A DNA stretch of 64,000 bases from contig JAIOXO010000006.1 of the NCBI GenBank assembly GCA_022396035.1, forward strand, positions 1 to 64,000, written 5' to 3'. Each line of letters starts with the position of its first letter. Position 1 is the stretch's first letter. A program made the position numbers and the translations under genes. This DNA is from Actinomycetes bacterium. Its GTDB lineage: Bacteria > Actinomycetota > Humimicrobiia > Humimicrobiales > Humimicrobiaceae. A model generated the notes under the pieces. It worked only from the letters and a program-made list of their open reading frames with translations, made no database searches and was not told the origin of the DNA. Below are positions 17,941-26,026 of this stretch, one piece after another.

Positions 17941-20091
17941 ATGAAAATAGAAAGTAAATATCCAAATCTTTTTAAACCATTGAGAATTGGCAGTGTAGTA
18001 GCAAAAAACAGGATCAATTTTGAACCCACTGCGATAAGCTGTTCCAATGCCGATGGTTCTGTGAGTGATTTAGATATAGCTGTATACTCGGAGATAGCCA
18101 AAGGTGGATACAGCATGATAAATATGGGAGGATGTACTCCTGATTCCAAGACAGGCAGAGTTACTGTTACAGGCCTAATAGTAGATGACGATAATATGAT
18201 ACCTGGCTTGACTAGATTAGCAAAAGCTATTCACAAATATGGTGCATTAGCAATACCGCAAATACAGCATCCTGGAAGACAATGCCCCATGCCTAAAGAC
18301 AGCATAATGGCTACCAACGATATGGTGGTAAAACTTCCTTGGTCTGCAGGTCATGAAATCGTTTTTGCTAACGCAGAGGAAAAGGGTAAAGAGATAAGGG
18401 CCATGTCAACAAGGGAAGTCCTTGATCAAATAGAATTATGGTCATTGGCAGCATGGAGATGCCAGTCAGCAGGTATGGATGCAGTATGTCTGCACGCAGC
18501 TCACGGTTACCTTATGTCATCTTTTATGAGTCCATATCTTAACCGGCGTATCGATCGTTTTGGTGGTAGTTTTGAGAATCGTATGCGTTTCCCTCTGGCA
18601 GTAATCCAGGAAATCCACAACAAATGCGGAAAAGATTTTCCGGTCATAGTAAGATTTTCAGCAAATGAATGGGTTCCAGGTGGAATAGATGTTGAGGAAA
18701 GCATAAAAATATCAGTTGCTCTTGAGCAAGGCGGCGCTGCAGCATTGGACTTAAGCCAGTGCATACAAGAAACTCCTGGTGCTGGTTTTGATCCGATGCA
18801 ATATAAAGAAGGCTGGACTATTTATTCTTCAGAGGCAGTAAAGCCCCATGTAAACATACCTGTAATAATAAGCCATCAGTTAAGGAGCCCTGAATTCTGC
18901 GAAAAAGTAATTGCTGAAGGAAAGGCTGATATGATAGGTATGTGTCGACAGGCTTTGGCAGATCCTTATTGGCCAACCAAAGTCAAATTTGGTAAAGAGA
19001 AGAAAATCCGTAAATGTATATCCTGCCTGGTCGGCTGCTGGCAGGAAGCCTTGATGAATATGAAGGAGATACAATGTGCGGTCAATCCGGTTTGTGGAAA
19101 CATGGATTTCTATAAAATGGATAAGGAAAAAGTTAAAAATCCCTTAAATATTGCCATAGTAGGCGGTGGCCCAGCAGGGATGGAAGCTTCACGATGGGCT
19201 ATTATGCGTGGACATAAACCCACTATATTTGAGAAAAATGCTGAACTGGGTGGTGCTATACTGGGCTGTTGTTTAGTGCCGGGTAAAGACAAGATGAAAT
19301 GGTACGCTGACTGGATAAGGAATGAAATAGCCGATCTCGGTGTTGATGTTAAAATGGAACATGTGCCTACTGCAGAAGAACTCAAAAAATTTGATGTAGT
19401 ACTTAATGCAACCGGTGCAGTTAGCTATATTCCTGAGGTCAATGGTAAAAAAGACAGAGTGGTGCCTATGGAAGAAGCATTTGCATGTCCCAAGTCAACA
19501 TGTGAATTCTATCCAAAAGGTAGTAAACGTAAGAACCGTAAACTAGGAGAAAAAGTGATAGTTTGGGGCGACCATTACGGTGCTGCTGATCTAGTAGCTT
19601 TTTTGGGAGCAGCAGGAAAAGATATAACGGTCGTAACTGACAGAAGAGAGTTTGGTTCAAGTGTGGAAGTAATTCATATGTATGTCTTGAGAAAACGAAT
19701 GAATCAAGGCGATGCAGAAGCACTTCATTCAAAACCATTCAAATACCCGGTCAAAGTGATGGAGAGCTCTACCGTACATTATATTGGTGAAAAAGAAGTA
19801 CAGATTATTGACGGATCCTTAAACAAGACTACCCTGGAAGTGGATGATATAGTTACATGCAATACTAGAACCAATGATGAAATGGCAAAAGTATTTAAAA
19901 AGGTAGAAGCAGCAGGAGTTCCAGTAGTAACCGTAGGAGATGCCAAGAAACCAAGGAATCTATATTCTGCAGTTAAAGAAGGAGCATCTTTTATACTTTA
20001 TCTGGATCCTGATAATGCAGTCACCAATGCTAATGGTGCATTATTAGATGATTTACCTCTGGATGCAAAAAGACATCTTGGTTTTGAGTGA
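17941..20091 (+). CDS. Old-yellow-enzyme-type FMN/Fe-S/FAD oxidoreductase (2,4-dienoyl-CoA reductase/BaiCD-like)
   Basis: The 716-residue protein has three parts. An N-terminal FMN barrel (1 to about 340) contains HAAHGYLMSSFMSPYLNRR, RIDRFGGSFENR and a catalytic HGY. A [4Fe-4S] motif CISCLVGC follows (about 359-366) with a fourth Cys near 379. The C-terminal half is a pyridine-nucleotide-disulphide-type domain with VGGGPAGMEASR (about 407) and a second Rossmann segment. This is the layout of NADH-dependent enoate reductases such as FadH, BaiCD/BaiH and trimethylamine dehydrogenase. It would reduce an activated C=C bond of an unknown substrate. The sugar ABC transporter genes begin 185 bases downstream. 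Confidence 0.9.
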   Translation: MKIESKYPNLFKPLRIGSVVAKNRINFEPTAISCSNADGSVSDLDIAVYSEIAKGGYSMINMGGCTPDSKTGRVTVTGLIVDDDNMIPGLTRLAKAIHKYGALAIPQIQHPGRQCPMPKDSIMATNDMVVKLPWSAGHEIVFANAEEKGKEIRAMSTREVLDQIELWSLAAWRCQSAGMDAVCLHAAHGYLMSSFMSPYLNRRIDRFGGSFENRMRFPLAVIQEIHNKCGKDFPVIVRFSANEWVPGGIDVEESIKISVALEQGGAAALDLSQCIQETPGAGFDPMQYKEGWTIYSSEAVKPHVNIPVIISHQLRSPEFCEKVIAEGKADMIGMCRQALADPYWPTKVKFGKEKKIRKCISCLVGCWQEALMNMKEIQCAVNPVCGNMDFYKMDKEKVKNPLNIAIVGGGPAGMEASRWAIMRGHKPTIFEKNAELGGAILGCCLVPGKDKMKWYADWIRNEIADLGVDVKMEHVPTAEELKKFDVVLNATGAVSYIPEVNGKKDRVVPMEEAFACPKSTCEFYPKGSKRKNRKLGEKVIVWGDHYGAADLVAFLGAAGKDITVVTDRREFGSSVEVIHMYVLRKRMNQGDAEALHSKPFKYPVKVMESSTVHYIGEKEVQIIDGSLNKTTLEVDDIVTCNTRTNDEMAKVFKKVEAAGVPVVTVGDAKKPRNLYSAVKEGASFILYLDPDNAVTNANGALLDDLPLDAKRHLGFE

Positions 20092-20178
20092 TAAGACTAA
20101 AATCTGAATTTATGCTGGGATTTTTTCAAATACACACGCATAAATAATAGATTTTAATAAAATTGTTAGTTAAAATAG

Positions 20179-20205
20179 GTTTGTTGCAAATTACTAACAA
20201 ACTAA
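20179..20205 (+). promoter_or_regulatory. Inverted repeat resembling a XylR/ROK-type operator
   Basis: GTTTGTT (20179-20185) and AACAAAC (20196-20202) form a perfect 7-10-7 inverted repeat. The right half with its flank, AACAAACTAA, equals the half-site of the Bacillus xylose operator. A second overlapping repeat, TTGTTAGT (20163-20170) and ACTAACAA (20193-20200), is also present. The site lies about 75 bases before the sugar-binding-protein gene, a fitting place for a sugar-responsive repressor of the ROK family. No regulator gene is in the window. Confidence 0.5.
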
Positions 20206-20276
20206 ATAAACTAATAATGAAATATAGTAGAGATACTATATGAAGAAAGTTAAGTTTTTATTAAGAAGGAGGAAAG

Positions 20277-21392
20277 ATGAGAAAAGTATTAATGTTAATA
20301 ATGATTTCGGTGATTTCAGTTTCACTGATTCTTCTAGGGTTAAGTGGTTGCCAGCAAGAGCCAGCTGCCACGGAACCAGCTGAGGAAGCAGCAGCCGAAG
20401 AACCTGCCGAAGAAGCAGCAGCCGAAGAACCAGCTGAAGAAGTTGCTGAGGAACCAGCCGAAGAGACGGATCTTTTATTCGGTAATGTTTCACCAGCACT
20501 TTCAGATGAATGGAACGGGTACAGTATTGAGAACTTCAAATACGCAGCTGACCTTAAAGGTGTGGAAGTACAGGTTACAGATGCTGGTTGGGACAATGCA
20601 AAACAGCTAAATGACTTTCAGGACCTGATCAACAAAGGGGCAGATGCCATATCTGTATATGTATGGACTCCTGAAAGTGCAGAGGGGTTTGCAGCTATAG
20701 CTGAAGAAGAAGGAATGCCTATTTACTTTGAAAATACCAAGCTTAGCTCAGATCTGATAGACTATGAGTTCCAGGGCGACTATATGTTCAATGTAGCCTG
20801 TGAATATGATGCTATCGGCTATGAAGCTATTAAATGGCTAGACGAAAACTATCCAGGAGCAAAAATATTCTATGCAAGAGGGGCCCCTGGGATGGGAATC
20901 GTCGAAGCTTATGAAGCAGGCGTAGAAAGAGCTATTGCTGAATCTACCAGTGGAACCACTATATCTGTAAGAAGGGATTCACAATGGGACACTCAGACTG
21001 CACAGCCTGAGGCAGCAGACGTTATAGCATCGGGTGAAGAGTTTGATGCTGTCTTTGCCAATAATGAACCAGTCGCTCAGGGCGTCTACAATGCTTTGAA
21101 AGATGCTGGGCTTGAAGGCACTGTTCCTATTATAGCCACTGGCGGTGGACCAACCGGAATCAAATTATTTGATGCAGGTGTTATCGATGCAACTGTAGCT
21201 GCACCAGTTTCTTTACAAGGGCTCTGGTTATTCAAAGCTATGTGGCTTTACACCACTGAGGGTATAGAACCGCCAGAGAAATTTATACCCCTTCCCAATA
21301 TGGTAATCACACCAGATAACCTTGATGAAAACATTCCTTGGGAACCATCAATGGAACTGATAGATTATATAGGCGGGCTGGATTCCTGGTAA
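20277..21392 (+). CDS. Sugar ABC transporter substrate-binding lipoprotein (RbsB-like, family 4 periplasmic-binding)
   Basis: ATG 20277 follows AAGGAGG. The 371-residue protein starts with a lipoprotein signal (hydrophobic segment and lipobox LSGC, Cys25), then an unusual linker of about 40 residues made almost only of Ala, Glu and Pro in repeated EEPAEEAAA-like units, then a type I periplasmic-binding fold (AVFANNEPVAQGV, IIATGGGPTGIK, GVIDATVAAPVSLQG). The linker would hold the binding domain away from the membrane. The downstream ATPase and permease are ribose-class, so the ligand is likely a monosaccharide or related polyol. The operator-like repeat at 20179 lies just upstream. Confidence 0.9.
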   Translation: MRKVLMLIMISVISVSLILLGLSGCQQEPAATEPAEEAAAEEPAEEAAAEEPAEEVAEEPAEETDLLFGNVSPALSDEWNGYSIENFKYAADLKGVEVQVTDAGWDNAKQLNDFQDLINKGADAISVYVWTPESAEGFAAIAEEEGMPIYFENTKLSSDLIDYEFQGDYMFNVACEYDAIGYEAIKWLDENYPGAKIFYARGAPGMGIVEAYEAGVERAIAESTSGTTISVRRDSQWDTQTAQPEAADVIASGEEFDAVFANNEPVAQGVYNALKDAGLEGTVPIIATGGGPTGIKLFDAGVIDATVAAPVSLQGLWLFKAMWLYTTEGIEPPEKFIPLPNMVITPDNLDENIPWEPSMELIDYIGGLDSW

Positions 21393-21439
21393 TCCTTTCT
21401 TAGTCTGTAAGCCATGTTAGTTAATGGCAGCTAAATAGG

Positions 21440-21475
21440 TTTTACGGCCTTGTGTTTAAACATGAGGCCGTAAAA
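21440..21475 (+). promoter_or_regulatory. Intercistronic hairpin between binding-protein and ATPase genes
   Basis: TTTTACGGCC (21440-21449) pairs perfectly with GGCCGTAAAA (21466-21475); the loop contains the palindrome TGTTTAAACA. No T tract follows on the plus strand, so it is better explained as an RNA-stabilising or partial-termination element that keeps binding-protein expression above that of the ATPase and permease. Confidence 0.6.
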
Positions 21476-21520
21476 CAAAAGGTCAGAACTGCAATTAAAA
21501 ATTTTTTATATGGAGCGAAT

Positions 21521-23035
21521 GTGGAAAACAATTCATTAGAAAAAGAAAAAGTACTGGAAGTAAAGAGTCTTTCCAAAGAATTTCCTGGTGTAAAAGCTCT
21601 AACAAATTTTAATTTTGATCTCTATCTAGGGGAAGTCCACGCTCTTATTGGAGAGAATGGTGCTGGCAAATCGACATTTATAAAGTTACTTTCCGGTGTA
21701 TTTCACCCTAACAATGGAATTATAACTATTAATGGCCAGAATCATAAGTATTTAACCCCCCATTTAGCGAGAATGCGTGGGATTCAGACTGTGTATCAGG
21801 AAGATATCCTGGTACCAGGTATAACTGCTGCAGAAAACATTTTTTTAGGTTTGGAACTGACCAACAGTAAAAAATTCTTTTTAAATTACAGGACTTTGAT
21901 TGATGAGGCAAATCAGTTAGCAGAGCAATTTGGTATAAAAATAAAAATCAATGAAATATATGAAAAGATGAGTCCACCTGACCAGCAATTTGTAAAGATT
22001 CTTAAAGCGCTGGCCCAAAAACCAAAAGTTTTGATCCTTGATGAACCTACCCAAGCTTTCACTAAAGATGATGTAGGCCTGGTAAGAGATATGGTCAAGA
22101 AAATAAAGAAAGAAAGAGTAGGGGTTATTTATATAGCTCATGACCTGGATGAAATAATCGAGGTTGCTGATAGGGTTACAGTACTTCGCGATGGAATATC
22201 CAGAGGCACAACTGATAAAAGCCAAAAAAGCTTGAACACAGATGATCTTTGCAACGCTATGATAGGCCGCTCCGTAGACCTTTTTTATAAGAAAAAGGAC
22301 AGTCCTGTAGGTGATTATATCTTTGAGGTTAAAAACCTAAAAATAAAGGAGTCTTCCAAACCTATAAACTTCAAAGTCAGAAAAGGGGAAATATTAGGTA
22401 TTGCTGGCCTAAAAGGCGCAGGCCGTTCAGAGATCGCTAGAGCAATTTTTGGGGCATACAGGAAACATGGGGGTAAGGTTTTCTATAATGGTAAAGATAT
22501 TACTCCTGACAATCCTGTACAGGCGGTCAAAGCAGGAATTGCACTACTTACTGAAAACAAAAAAAGCGATGGTCTTTTTATGGGTCTTCCCGTTGCTTAT
22601 AACATCACAGCTGCCGGGCTTGATAAAATAGGAAAAATATTCTTAAATTTGAACAGGGAAAGACAAATATGTGATGAATATGTAGATAAATTAAATATAA
22701 AAACCCCCTCTCTAAAAAAGGAAGTGATGTATTTAAGTGGTGGTAACCAACAAAAAGTAGTTATTGCTAAATGGCTTTTTAAAGGGGTAAATACTTTAAT
22801 AGTAGATGAACCTACCCATGGCATAGACGTAAATGCAAAAACTGAAGTCTATGAATTATTCACTGAACTTGCTGCAAGTGGTAAGTCTATTATTATGATT
22901 TCTTCAGAAATGCCGGAGCTTATATCACTAAGTGACAGGGTAATCATAATCAAGGATTATGAGATATCAAAAGTGCTCGAGAAAGATGAGATAAGCGAAG
23001 AAAATATTTTATCAGGTTTTATGGAAGGAAATTAA
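21521..23035 (+). CDS. Sugar ABC transporter ATP-binding protein, RbsA/MglA type
   Basis: The 504-residue protein contains two ATPase halves, as in RbsA and MglA. The first half has Walker A GENGAGKST and Walker B LILDEPTQ; its signature region reads MSPPDQQFVKI, degenerate as in this family. The second half has a degenerate Walker A GLKGAGRSE and an intact signature LSGGNQQK with Walker B LIVDEPTHG. An upstream in-frame start at 21452 lies inside the hairpin at 21440-21475, so I choose GTG 21521, preceded by TGGAGCG and giving the usual family length. It energises import by the permease encoded 3 bases downstream. Confidence 0.92.
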   Translation: MENNSLEKEKVLEVKSLSKEFPGVKALTNFNFDLYLGEVHALIGENGAGKSTFIKLLSGVFHPNNGIITINGQNHKYLTPHLARMRGIQTVYQEDILVPGITAAENIFLGLELTNSKKFFLNYRTLIDEANQLAEQFGIKIKINEIYEKMSPPDQQFVKILKALAQKPKVLILDEPTQAFTKDDVGLVRDMVKKIKKERVGVIYIAHDLDEIIEVADRVTVLRDGISRGTTDKSQKSLNTDDLCNAMIGRSVDLFYKKKDSPVGDYIFEVKNLKIKESSKPINFKVRKGEILGIAGLKGAGRSEIARAIFGAYRKHGGKVFYNGKDITPDNPVQAVKAGIALLTENKKSDGLFMGLPVAYNITAAGLDKIGKIFLNLNRERQICDEYVDKLNIKTPSLKKEVMYLSGGNQQKVVIAKWLFKGVNTLIVDEPTHGIDVNAKTEVYELFTELAASGKSIIMISSEMPELISLSDRVIIIKDYEISKVLEKDEISEENILSGFMEGN

Positions 23036-23037
23036 AA

Positions 23038-24024
23038 GTGTCAAAATCTAAGATTAGTGAAAAAGGAAATGGGCAATCTTCTATTGCTAGAATTTTTGCT
23101 CTTTTAAACAATCAAGTTGTCTATTTAATCCTGGTGATAATATTAATCGGAATAATTGCAACTGCAATTAATCCAAACTTTTTTACCTTGAGGAACTTAT
23201 TAAATATAATGCAGCAGGTAGCTACACTGGGTATACTTACAATGGTGCTATCCTTGCTGATGATATCCGGCGGGCTGGATATTTCCCATGGTAACTTGGC
23301 TGGACTTCTAGCAATAATATTTGCTAGATTCATACTAGCAGGAAACAGCATTGCCTTAGGCGTGATCATAGTCCTTGCTATAGGTACTTTTTTTGGTTTT
23401 GTTAATGGATTTATAATTGCTAAAAGCAAAGTTACCCCCCTTATTATTACATTAGGTATGTCTTATGTCTTTCTAGGAATGGCTTTAATAATAGGCGGCG
23501 GAAGACCAAAAGCTATTACAGGCCAGTTTGAATTTCTAGGTCAGCAAAGAATAGGGGGAATAGTCCCGGTATCAATCCTGTTTTTTTTAGGGATTTTTGC
23601 TTTCTCATACCTATTAAGAAAATATACAAAATATGGTAGGAGATTAAATGCCATTGGGGGAAATCCAATGGCCGCATACCTATCAGGTATTAATGTTAAT
23701 ATTCATGTAATATCGATATACACGCTTGGGGGTCTTATAGTGGGGTTTACTGCCCTAGTTCTTATATCCAGGCTAAGCATGATTCAAGCAGATGTGGGCT
23801 CAAGTTACTCACTACAAGCACTTGCTGCAGCTATAATAGGCGGAATTACCTTCGAAGGTGGCAGGGGAAGCCTGGTAGGAGCATTTTTTGGTGTCCTACT
23901 GCTCGGTATACTAAATAATGCATTAAATATAATAGGTATATCTTCTTTTGTGCAGACTATTGTCTTAGGTGCAATAATAGTAATTGCAACAGTAGTTAGC
24001 AATATTGGAAGTATTAGGCAATAA
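23038..24024 (+). CDS. Sugar ABC transporter permease, RbsC type
   Basis: The 328-residue membrane protein has eight to ten hydrophobic segments and the RbsC hallmarks: NPNFFTLRNLLNI after the first segment, ISGGLDISHG, the TLGMSYVFLG segment, GRRLNAIGGNPMAAYLSGI (the cytoplasmic ATPase-docking loop) and a C-terminal GVLLLGILNNALNIIGISSF block. The GTG start at 23038 has GGAAGGA at the end of the ATPase gene as ribosome binding site. It is the last intact gene of the sugar cluster; a decayed LmbE-type gene follows. Confidence 0.93.
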   Translation: MSKSKISEKGNGQSSIARIFALLNNQVVYLILVIILIGIIATAINPNFFTLRNLLNIMQQVATLGILTMVLSLLMISGGLDISHGNLAGLLAIIFARFILAGNSIALGVIIVLAIGTFFGFVNGFIIAKSKVTPLIITLGMSYVFLGMALIIGGGRPKAITGQFEFLGQQRIGGIVPVSILFFLGIFAFSYLLRKYTKYGRRLNAIGGNPMAAYLSGINVNIHVISIYTLGGLIVGFTALVLISRLSMIQADVGSSYSLQALAAAIIGGITFEGGRGSLVGAFFGVLLLGILNNALNIIGISSFVQTIVLGAIIVIATVVSNIGSIRQ

Positions 24025-24090
24025 AACATATATCTTAATTTATTATGGTTGATTACCAATATTAATTTTAATGCTGCGAAGTAAGCAAAT

Positions 24091-24460
24091 ATGAAAGTTT
24101 TAACAATTGAAGTCCACCATGATAATATTGAGTTATTGTGTTGGGGGACTATTGTGAAGTTTGCACAGCAGGGACATTAAGTATATATTTACCATTCCTG
24201 TAATGGTAACAAGACAAGCAACCTGTGCGGACCAGAAGAAATTGCAAAAATAGAAAGAGAAGAAGCCATTGTTCAGGCAGGGATTATTGGAGTAAAATTA
24301 ATAACTATGGGAGTACTTAACGGAGAACTTGTTGCAGACCTTGAGACAAGGATAAAAACAATCGCCGCCTTAAAGCAGTTAGAGGCTGATCTATAATAGC
24401 TCAAAGTCCAGCTGATTACCATTCAATCCATCTTAGTATAAGAAAGCTTGTATTATAAGC
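24091..24460 (+). pseudogene. Decayed LmbE/PIG-L family deacetylase
   Basis: From ATG 24091 one frame encodes MKVLTIEVHHDNIELLCWG, then KFAQQGH followed by TAA (24178-24180), then VYIYHSCNGNK, PEEIAKIEREEA and IIGVKLITMGVLNGEL, ending at TAA 24394. A shift of frame then gives IIAQSPADYHSIHLSIRKLVL. In intact relatives these read AHPDD-E, GH-E-V, RREEA, LG-x-x-DGEL and HSPNDYHPDHR. Both metal-binding motifs are lost (AHPDD to VHHDN, HPDHR to HSIHL), and there is at least one stop and one frameshift. Relatives deacetylate N-acetylglucosamine-type sugars, which suits the sugar ABC genes just upstream. Confidence 0.75.
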
Positions 24461-24471
24461 TGTCTATCTTG

Positions 24472-24642
24472 CTAATCTGAGTCTGATGAATACAGATTAC
24501 CTTCCATTTCCAAAGCTGCCTTAGCCTTCTTTATCTTGGCAACCCTCTTGTTTTTTATCTTTAAGTCCTCCGGTATGCTGTAGCCGGTGTCGTTGTTACC
24601 ATAGCCAAGTGTCAGGCTAATGGAATCAGAGGTCAAGTAGAA
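24472..24642 (-). pseudogene. Fragment of an IS1182-type transposase
   Basis: On the minus strand about 56 codons ending at TAG 24472-24474 encode SISLTLGYGNNDTGYSIP, EDLKIKNKRVAKIKKAKAALE and a short acidic tail. IS1182-family transposases have YG-x-D-x-x-GDELPEEL followed by RE-x-RL-x-KI-x-EAKAALE at the corresponding place. Upstream codons soon lose similarity and no catalytic segment is visible. It abuts the decayed LmbE-type gene, so an old insertion may have begun the decay of this area. Confidence 0.6.
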
Positions 24643-24920
24643 AGGAAGGGATTATATGGATTAGATAATTACAAGATCAGGCGGCCTTCTGATCAAAAAA
24701 ATTCTCCACCGGTGCCTGGGAAAAATTTTGCAAAAGTGAGGAATTTTAATTTGCAAAAAACATCCTATAATAATTGTTTTAAATTATTATAGTATTTTTG
24801 GGTAATTATAGCTATGTGTTTTTGAGTTTATGCACTAATTATTCTATTCTCGGACATGCTCCTAGTGGTACATAGTTGGTGAAAAAAACTGGCTAAAAGT
24901 GGCATATAGAAGATGAAAAA
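24643..24920. other. Intergenic, probable insertion-element debris
   Basis: About 280 bases between the transposase fragment and the stop of fdhD. There is no gene with a start and ribosome binding site, and no terminator is evident for fdhD. The sequence is AT-rich with short A and T runs. Confidence 0.4.
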
Positions 24921-25748
24921 TCACATTATCCTTTCCGGACAACTGTATATATTAAACCTGTTTCCCCTTGCATAGCCTATTATAGTAAGGCCCAGTCTTT
25001 GGGCCATCATGGCTGCGCTATGAGTTACAGAAGAATTGGTGACCACTACTGGGACCAGGATTCTTCCCGCCTTAAGCACAAGGTCGATAGAAACCCTTCC
25101 GGAAGTAAATATCATCTTGTCTGAAAGATCCATATCATTTATCAGCGTATGTCCTATTATCTTATCAAGGCAGTTATGTCTCCCTATATCTTCCCTTACC
25201 AGCAGAAGCATTCCTCTTATATCAAAGAGTGAAGCGGAGTGCAGCCCTCCCAGGGCTTTCTTATGCTTCTGGGCGGAAAGGTTCTTCCTGTTAAGTCCCA
25301 GAATCGTATCCGATGATACCGTTATCTTCGACTTTATGAGAGAGGGTAATGATGCTGTGTCCTTTCCGTCTATGCTCCCGCAGCCTGATGATATATATCC
25401 CGGCTCTATTTTTCCCCTCATTACTACATCAGCCCTTATCTTCGCTGAGATATTTTCCATACCCGGCTCATCGGGGCTTCTGTTTCCGTTTTCTATATCT
25501 TCACCGCACATCTCTATGATATTTATGCTCTTATAGGCGTCCACATAGCCATGTGAAAACACATAGCCGATCGCCAGCTCGATTAGATCCTCCGGCGAAC
25601 ATGAGATGACACATATTTTATGGCCGTTTAAATAAAGGTGGAGCAATGCTTCCTGCGGGATTAGGTCCGCTTTTTTCTCCCTTTTGCCTCCAGATCTTAT
25701 TTTTTCTATCTTAATACTATTTCCTAGTTCCAAAAGACTATCTTCCAA
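24921..25748 (-). CDS. fdhD: Formate dehydrogenase accessory sulfurtransferase FdhD
   Basis: FdhD passes sulfur to the Mo/W-bis-pterin cofactor before it enters formate dehydrogenase. The 275-residue protein shows the family landmarks: LYLNGHKICVISCSPEDLIELAIGY split here as LYLNGH and ELAIGYVFSHG, SSGCGS at residue 123, LREDIGRHN-type VREDIGRHNCLDKIIG, FTSGRVSIDLV and the C-terminal IIGYARGNRFNIYS. E. coli FdhD has a CxxC at the Cys site; here Cys123 is present but the second position is Ile. The start is uncertain: TTG 25748 is adjacent to GGGAG, and a second TTG lies five codons on. moeA is divergent, about 700 bases away. Confidence 0.93.
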   Translation of the reverse strand: MEDSLLELGNSIKIEKIRSGGKREKKADLIPQEALLHLYLNGHKICVISCSPEDLIELAIGYVFSHGYVDAYKSINIIEMCGEDIENGNRSPDEPGMENISAKIRADVVMRGKIEPGYISSGCGSIDGKDTASLPSLIKSKITVSSDTILGLNRKNLSAQKHKKALGGLHSASLFDIRGMLLLVREDIGRHNCLDKIIGHTLINDMDLSDKMIFTSGRVSIDLVLKAGRILVPVVVTNSSVTHSAAMMAQRLGLTIIGYARGNRFNIYSCPERIM

Positions 25749-25853
25749 CTCCCGTCTTCTTCTTTTACCAGTGAGACTTCTATATCCTTACATATCTTCT
25801 CTTCGCCATCATAACTGTCGGTTGGAGTGAACCCCAAAAACTGGAGAGCTGCC
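25724..25853 (-). pseudogene. C-terminal remnant of an unidentified gene overlapping the start of fdhD
   Basis: In a different minus-strand frame from fdhD, 42 codons between a TAG and the TAG at 25724-25726 encode LQFLGFTPTDSYDGEE, KDIEVSLVKEEDGSWKIVFW. The closing segment E-E-D-G-S-W-K-I-V is typical of the last strand of small NTF2-like or lumazine-like accessory domains. There is no start codon and the frame is closed upstream. It looks like the tail of a gene whose front was lost to the insertion debris at 25858-26360, but the family is not certain. Confidence 0.35.
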
Positions 25854-25957
25854 TATCTTAAATCACGAAAAGATCACAAGATTTGCTTTTAATAAATATA
25901 TATTCAAATTCCTCGGATAGCAAGTAGCCAACCCAAGAATGTAGACTTTTCCTGTTA

Positions 25958-26026
25958 TTATAATTACCCCCAAAAACTGGATGAAAAATGAGGTAAGATA
26001 TAAATATAGTAAGGGGGTAATTATAA
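25958..26026. repeat. 14-bp perfect inverted repeat in insertion-element debris
   Basis: TTATAATTACCCCC (25958-25971) is the exact reverse complement of GGGGGTAATTATAA (26013-26026), 41 bases apart. The text CCCCAAAAACTGGA just inside the left arm also occurs at 25831-25844. CCCCAAAAACTGGA-like ends are common in IS3/IS150-type elements, so these may be relics of element termini. Confidence 0.5.

Noticed and set aside
21452-21520. Upstream in-frame start for the sugar ATPase
   Set aside because: It lies inside a perfect hairpin, has no ribosome binding site and would add 23 residues not found in the family; GTG 21521 is better.
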